From assembly GCF_025165815.1 (NCBI RefSeq), contig NZ_JAFFZE010000014.1, positions 186,001 to 250,000 on the forward strand: a stretch of 64,000 bases of DNA, written 5' to 3'. The notes beneath the pieces are model-generated. The model saw only the letters and a program-made list of their open reading frames with translations. It was not told the origin of the DNA and did no database searches. The translations under genes and the position numbers were made by a program. Source of the DNA: Actinophytocola gossypii (lineage in GTDB: Bacteria; Actinomycetota; Actinomycetes; Mycobacteriales; Pseudonocardiaceae). Position 1 is the stretch's first letter; every line of letters begins with the position of its first letter. Below are positions 60,792 to 64,000 of this stretch, piece after piece.

Positions 60792-61798
60792 AGGAACACC
60801 ACCCCCGCCCCGACCGCGCAGCCGACCGCCACCACGAACGTCAACGGCGCGAACCGGAGCGCGAACCGACGGCCGAGCGTGCCGGCCTGCAGAACGAACA
60901 GCTTCACGTCGATCGCCGGCCCCACCACCAAGAACACCAGCCTCGGCAGCAGCGGCAGCGCGGACAGCGACGCGGCGACGAACGCGTCCGCCTCGCTGCA
61001 CAGCGCCAGCAGCACCGCGAGCACCGCCATCACCACGATCCCGAGCACCACCTGGTCGCCGAGCGTGTCCAGCCACGAGCGCGGCACCGCGACGTTCAGC
61101 ACCGCCGCCGCCAGGCCGCCGACCACCAGGAAGCCGCCGGCGTCGACCAGGTCCTGCCGCGCGGTCTCGGCGAACATCGCCCACCGGGAGTGGCCCCCGG
61201 CCGGCGGCGGCACCCGGCGGGTGACCCGGGACGCGAACCACTCGCCGCGCCCGAACCGCGCCCAGAGCCAGCCCATCACCAGCGCGGTCGCCATCGAACC
61301 GGCGAACCGGGCGAGCACCATCATCGGCTCGCCGGGGAACGCGACCGCGGTCGCCACCAACACGATCGGGTTCACGGCGGGCGCCGCGAGCAGGAACGTC
61401 AGCGCGACCGACGCCGGCACCTCCCGCTGCATGAGCCGGCGCGCCACCGGCACCGCCGCGCACTCGCAGTTCGGCAGCGCCACCCCGGCCACCCCGGCGA
61501 CCGGAACGGCCAGCGCGGGCCGGCGCGGCAGCACCCGGCGCAGCGCGTCGGCCGACACGAACGCCGCGATCGCGCCGCTCACCAGCACCCCGAACACCAG
61601 GAACGGCAGCGCCTGCACACAGACCGCGACGAAGATCGTGGCCCCGGTCCGCAGCGCGGGCGCGTCGAGCACCGAGGTGATCCACCCCTGGGCGACCAGC
61701 GCGACCAGGAGCAGCACACAGAGCACCTCCAGCGAGGTGACCCGGCGCCGCCGCGGCGGCGCCTCGGTCGCCGCGTCCGGCGGTGCCTCGACCGTCAC
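60788..61798 (-). CDS. YraQ/DUF318-type permease
   Basis: A 336-residue membrane protein with about eight hydrophobic segments. Conserved GVALPNCECAAVPVARRLMQ (Cys pair CEC) and FLLAAPAVNPIVL are the signature of the UPF0718/YraQ permeases, with a second half copy LCSEADAFVAASL. It forms a two-gene unit with the TIGR03943 partner. Both starts overlap neighbouring stops, so they are translated with uppS. Confidence 0.9.
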   Translation of the reverse strand: MTVEAPPDAATEAPPRRRRVTSLEVLCVLLLVALVAQGWITSVLDAPALRTGATIFVAVCVQALPFLVFGVLVSGAIAAFVSADALRRVLPRRPALAVPVAGVAGVALPNCECAAVPVARRLMQREVPASVALTFLLAAPAVNPIVLVATAVAFPGEPMMVLARFAGSMATALVMGWLWARFGRGEWFASRVTRRVPPPAGGHSRWAMFAETARQDLVDAGGFLVVGGLAAAVLNVAVPRSWLDTLGDQVVLGIVVMAVLAVLLALCSEADAFVAASLSALPLLPRLVFLVVGPAIDVKLFVLQAGTLGRRFALRFAPLTFVVAVGCAVGAGVVFL

Positions 61799-62220
61799 TG
61801 GCGCGGGGCCTCGTCGAGCAGTTCGGCGCGCAGCTGGGAGGCGGTGGACACGACCAGCATCAGCAGCGTGCCCAGCGCGGTCGCGGAGATCCCGTCGGCC
61901 GGGAAGGCGTAGCGCAGCGTCACGTCCATGCCCTTGTCGGTGTGCACGACGCCGAGCGTGCCGAACAGGCCGTCACCGGCCCGCTCGGCCGCGGACGCCG
62001 CGAGCTTCGGGTCGTCGGGCAGGTCCCAGGCGACCACACAGGTCAGGCTGAGCACGGTCAGGCCCTCGGCGAGCTGCATGGCCTGCACCGCGCACGGCAC
62101 GTCGACGTGCCGGAAGCTCAGCGCGCCGTCGTCGTCCACGTGCACGTCGTGGAACGCCTCCAGCGCGGTGCGGGCCTTGGTGAGCAGGTCGGCGGTGGTC
62201 AACGCCTCCTGTTCGGTCAT
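61795..62220 (-). CDS. YbjN-like protein of unknown function
   Basis: A 141-residue acidic protein starting [20 protein letters not shown] with a mixed alpha/beta pattern ([22 protein letters not shown] and [15 protein letters not shown]). It resembles type III secretion chaperone-like/YbjN domains that are common in actinobacteria, but the similarity is loose. It overlaps uppS and the permease gene by 4 bp on either side. Confidence 0.7.
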   Translation of the reverse strand: MTEQEALTTADLLTKARTALEAFHDVHVDDDGALSFRHVDVPCAVQAMQLAEGLTVLSLTCVVAWDLPDDPKLAASAAERAGDGLFGTLGVVHTDKGMDVTLRYAFPADGISATALGTLLMLVVSTASQLRAELLDEAPRQ

Positions 62221-63044
62221 GGGGTCTCTCCCTCGATGGAGTCGACGGCACCACCGAAGCGCCGGTCGCGGCGGGCGTACTGCTCGCACGCGCGCCACAG
62301 GTCGCGCCGGTCGAAGTCCGGCCACAGGATGTCCTGGAACACCAGCTCAGCGTAGGCGGACTGCCACAGCATGAAGTTGGAGGTCCGCTGCTCGCCGGAC
62401 GGGCGGATGAACAGGTCCACGTCCGGCATCTCCGGCTGGTACAGGTACCGGGCGATCGTCCGCTGGTCGACCTTCTCCGGGTTGATCTTCCCCTCGGCGG
62501 CGAGCCGGGCGATCTCCCGGGCCGCGTCGCCGATCTCGGCCCGGCCGCCGTAGTTGATGCACATGGCGAGGTTCAGCACGTCGTTGCCGGCGGTGCGGCG
62601 CTGCGCGGACTCCAGCTCGGCGATCACGCTGCGCCACAGCCGGGGCCGGCGGCCCGCCCAGCGGACCCGCACGCCCATCGCGTCCAGCTCGTCGGTGCGG
62701 TGCCGGATGACGTCGCGGGAGAAGCCCATGAGGAAGCGGACCTCCTCGGGGCTGCGGCGCCAGTTCTCGGTGGAGAACGCGTACAGCGACAGCCACTTCA
62801 CGCCCAGCTCGATGCACCCGCGGGCCGCCTCGACGACGACGGCCTCGCCGCGCTTGTGCCCCTCGATCCTGGTCAGCCCGCGCTGGTTGGCCCACCGCCC
62901 GTTGCCGTCCATCACGATGGCCACGTGCCGGGGCACGAACTCGGCGGGGATGCGCGGAGGTCGCGCGCCGGACGGGTGCGGTTCCGGCGGGTCGACGGTC
63001 GTCCGTGCGCGGGGGGTGGTGCTCGCTCGTCGCCGAAGCAACAT
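62217..63044 (-). CDS. uppS: Undecaprenyl/decaprenyl diphosphate synthase
   Basis: A 275-residue cis-prenyltransferase making the lipid carrier for cell-wall synthesis. Catalytic Asp in [12 protein letters not shown] (about residue 46), [14 protein letters not shown] and the diphosphate-binding [15 protein letters not shown]-terminal 35 residues are a Pro/Arg-rich extension seen in actinobacterial uppS. 29 bp from recO, same strand. Confidence 0.96.
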   Translation of the reverse strand: MLLRRRASTTPRARTTVDPPEPHPSGARPPRIPAEFVPRHVAIVMDGNGRWANQRGLTRIEGHKRGEAVVVEAARGCIELGVKWLSLYAFSTENWRRSPEEVRFLMGFSRDVIRHRTDELDAMGVRVRWAGRRPRLWRSVIAELESAQRRTAGNDVLNLAMCINYGGRAEIGDAAREIARLAAEGKINPEKVDQRTIARYLYQPEMPDVDLFIRPSGEQRTSNFMLWQSAYAELVFQDILWPDFDRRDLWRACEQYARRDRRFGGAVDSIEGETP

Positions 63045-63073
63045 TCACTCCTTCGGGGGGTCCTGTCGCGACC

Positions 63074-63823
63074 CTACTGACCGCTCGGCACGCCCTTGCG
63101 GTCCACCAGCGGCAGCGAGCGGAGCTGACGCTCGAGGTGCCACTGGAGCAGGGCGGCGATCAGTCCGCTGCCCTCGCGGCGGGCGTTGGGGGAGGCCGCC
63201 TCGGCGACGTCCCAGGTGCCCGACGCGAGCGCGTCCATCAGTACGAGGGTGTCCTGGGCGGGGATCGCGGCACCGGCCGGGCGGCAGCGCGGGCAGACCG
63301 AGCCGCCGGCGGGCACGGAGAACGACCGGTGCGGGCCGGGCTCGTTGCACCGCGCGCACTCACGGACGGCGGGCGCCCAGCCGGCGAAGGCCATCGCCCG
63401 CAGCAGGAACGCGTCGAGGACCAGGGAGGAGTCGCGCTGCCCGTCGGCCAGTGCCCGCAACGCGCCGGTGACCAGCAGGTAGAGCCGAAGAACGGGCTCG
63501 CCCTCCTCCGCGGAGAGCCGATCGGCGGTCTCCAGCACGGCGCAGCCGGCGGTGTAGCGCTGGTAGTCGGACATGATGCCGGCGCCGAACGCGTCGAGGG
63601 TCTGTACCTGGGTGATGATGTCGAGCGTGCGCCCGGTGTAGAACTGCACGTCGACGTGCGCGAACGGCTCCACCCGGGCACCGAACCGGGAGGTGGTCCG
63701 GCGCACGCCCTTCGCCACCGCCCGCACCTTCCCGTGCTTGCGGGTGACGAGCGTGATGATCCGGTCGGCCTCGCCGAGCTTCTGCACGCGCAGCACCACA
63801 CCGGTGTCGCGGTAGAGGCTCAC
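63074..63823 (-). CDS. recO: DNA repair protein RecO
   Basis: A 249-residue recombination mediator that loads RecA. N-terminal OB fold (MSLYRDTGVVLRVQKLGEAD, RIITLVTRKHGKVRAVAKGV), helical middle, and a C-terminal zinc finger with CARCNEPGPHRSFSV and VCPRC. Length is normal. 67 bp separate it from era upstream, and gene order era-recO-uppS is conserved in actinobacteria. Confidence 0.97.
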   Translation of the reverse strand: MSLYRDTGVVLRVQKLGEADRIITLVTRKHGKVRAVAKGVRRTTSRFGARVEPFAHVDVQFYTGRTLDIITQVQTLDAFGAGIMSDYQRYTAGCAVLETADRLSAEEGEPVLRLYLLVTGALRALADGQRDSSLVLDAFLLRAMAFAGWAPAVRECARCNEPGPHRSFSVPAGGSVCPRCRPAGAAIPAQDTLVLMDALASGTWDVAEAASPNARREGSGLIAALLQWHLERQLRSLPLVDRKGVPSGQ

Positions 63824-63890
63824 CGCCCCATGGTCTCATCCCCCACCGACGGTTTCGGCGCTGGACCGTTCCTCGCCGGCGGCGAACACG

Positions 63891-64000
63891 TCAGAAGCCG
63901 AGGCGGCGGAGCTGCTTCGGGTCGCGCTGCCAGTCCTTGGCGATCTTGACGTGCAGGTGCAGGTAGATCTTGCTGCCGAGCAGGGCGGCGATCTGCCGGC
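63891..64000 (-). CDS. era: GTPase Era, C-terminal end only
   Basis: The 36 visible codons end the KH domain: LLGSKIYLHLHVKIAKDWQR followed by DPKQLRRLGF and stop. This is the conserved Era C terminus; the GTPase domain lies beyond the window edge. Era assists 16S rRNA maturation. It precedes recO in the same direction. Confidence 0.93.
   Translation of the reverse strand, partial: RQIAALLGSKIYLHLHVKIAKDWQRDPKQLRRLGF

Overview
The window is high-GC actinobacterial DNA, most likely from a Pseudonocardiaceae-type organism. The support is pervasive GTG starts, 4-bp ATGA/GTGA gene overlaps, leaderless-looking promoters, Tat and lipoprotein exports, and a right half whose gene order (tRNA-Asn, dnaG, dgt, glyS, smtB-like arsR, zur-like fur, uppS, recO, era) follows the Mycobacterium tuberculosis dnaG-to-era block. 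The genus is an inference. No rRNA, insertion sequence, prophage or CRISPR array was seen.

Left end (1-8580): a one-carbon module holds a corrinoid protein (cut by the window edge), a methyltetrahydrofolate:corrinoid methyltransferase, a [2Fe-2S]/ASKHA corrinoid activator, a DUF1638-like protein, a convergent MTHFR-like gene and an IclR regulator. The likely job is to move methyl groups from an unknown donor to folate. A NarL-type two-component system and a divergent ABC exporter follow.

Gene graveyard (8581-10470): remnants of an acyl-CoA ligase, a TetR regulator that lost its helix-turn-helix core and a short-chain dehydrogenase surround a DUF3040 gene and end at a CAU-anticodon tRNA. Next come two small HTH genes separated by TCTGCGG repeats, mostly at 10-bp spacing.

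Catabolic island (11493-28187): a LacI-family regulator heads a dense run of two unknown proteins, a complete Dpp/Opp-type ABC importer, a Tat-exported beta-helix protein, a GH13 alpha-glucosidase, an FAD oxidoreductase, a DapA-family aldolase and a cytoplasmic sulfatase. A convergent gntR-dapA pair with its own near-perfect operator closes it. I read it as uptake and breakdown of an acidic, possibly sulfated oligosaccharide of unknown identity. It is the best candidate for an undescribed system here.

Middle (28242-45669): tRNA-Asn, adenosine deaminase, a secreted beta-propeller protein, an HTH paralogue of the 10971 gene with the same kind of phased repeats, a trans-aconitate methyltransferase with a perfect operator palindrome, and dnaG. 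An accessory block of about 8 kb then separates dnaG from dgt: a SigJ-like sigma factor with an AhpD-like partner, TetR, P450, an ABC exporter with a TetR carrying a second recombinase-type HTH, and a serpin.

Right part (45681-64000): an archaeal-type aspartyl-tRNA synthetase behind a T-box whose specifier reads GAC (Asp) and which appears to hide the Shine-Dalgarno; TetR/P450 and ArsR/metallo-hydrolase divergent pairs; glyS; an SmtB-like ArsR with a histidine-bearing octapeptide repeat tail, coupled to a Zur-like Fur; the cellobiose locus bglC-cebG-cebF-cebE/cebR with canonical CebR boxes; and an era-recO-uppS operon extended by a YraQ-type permease and its TIGR03943 partner.
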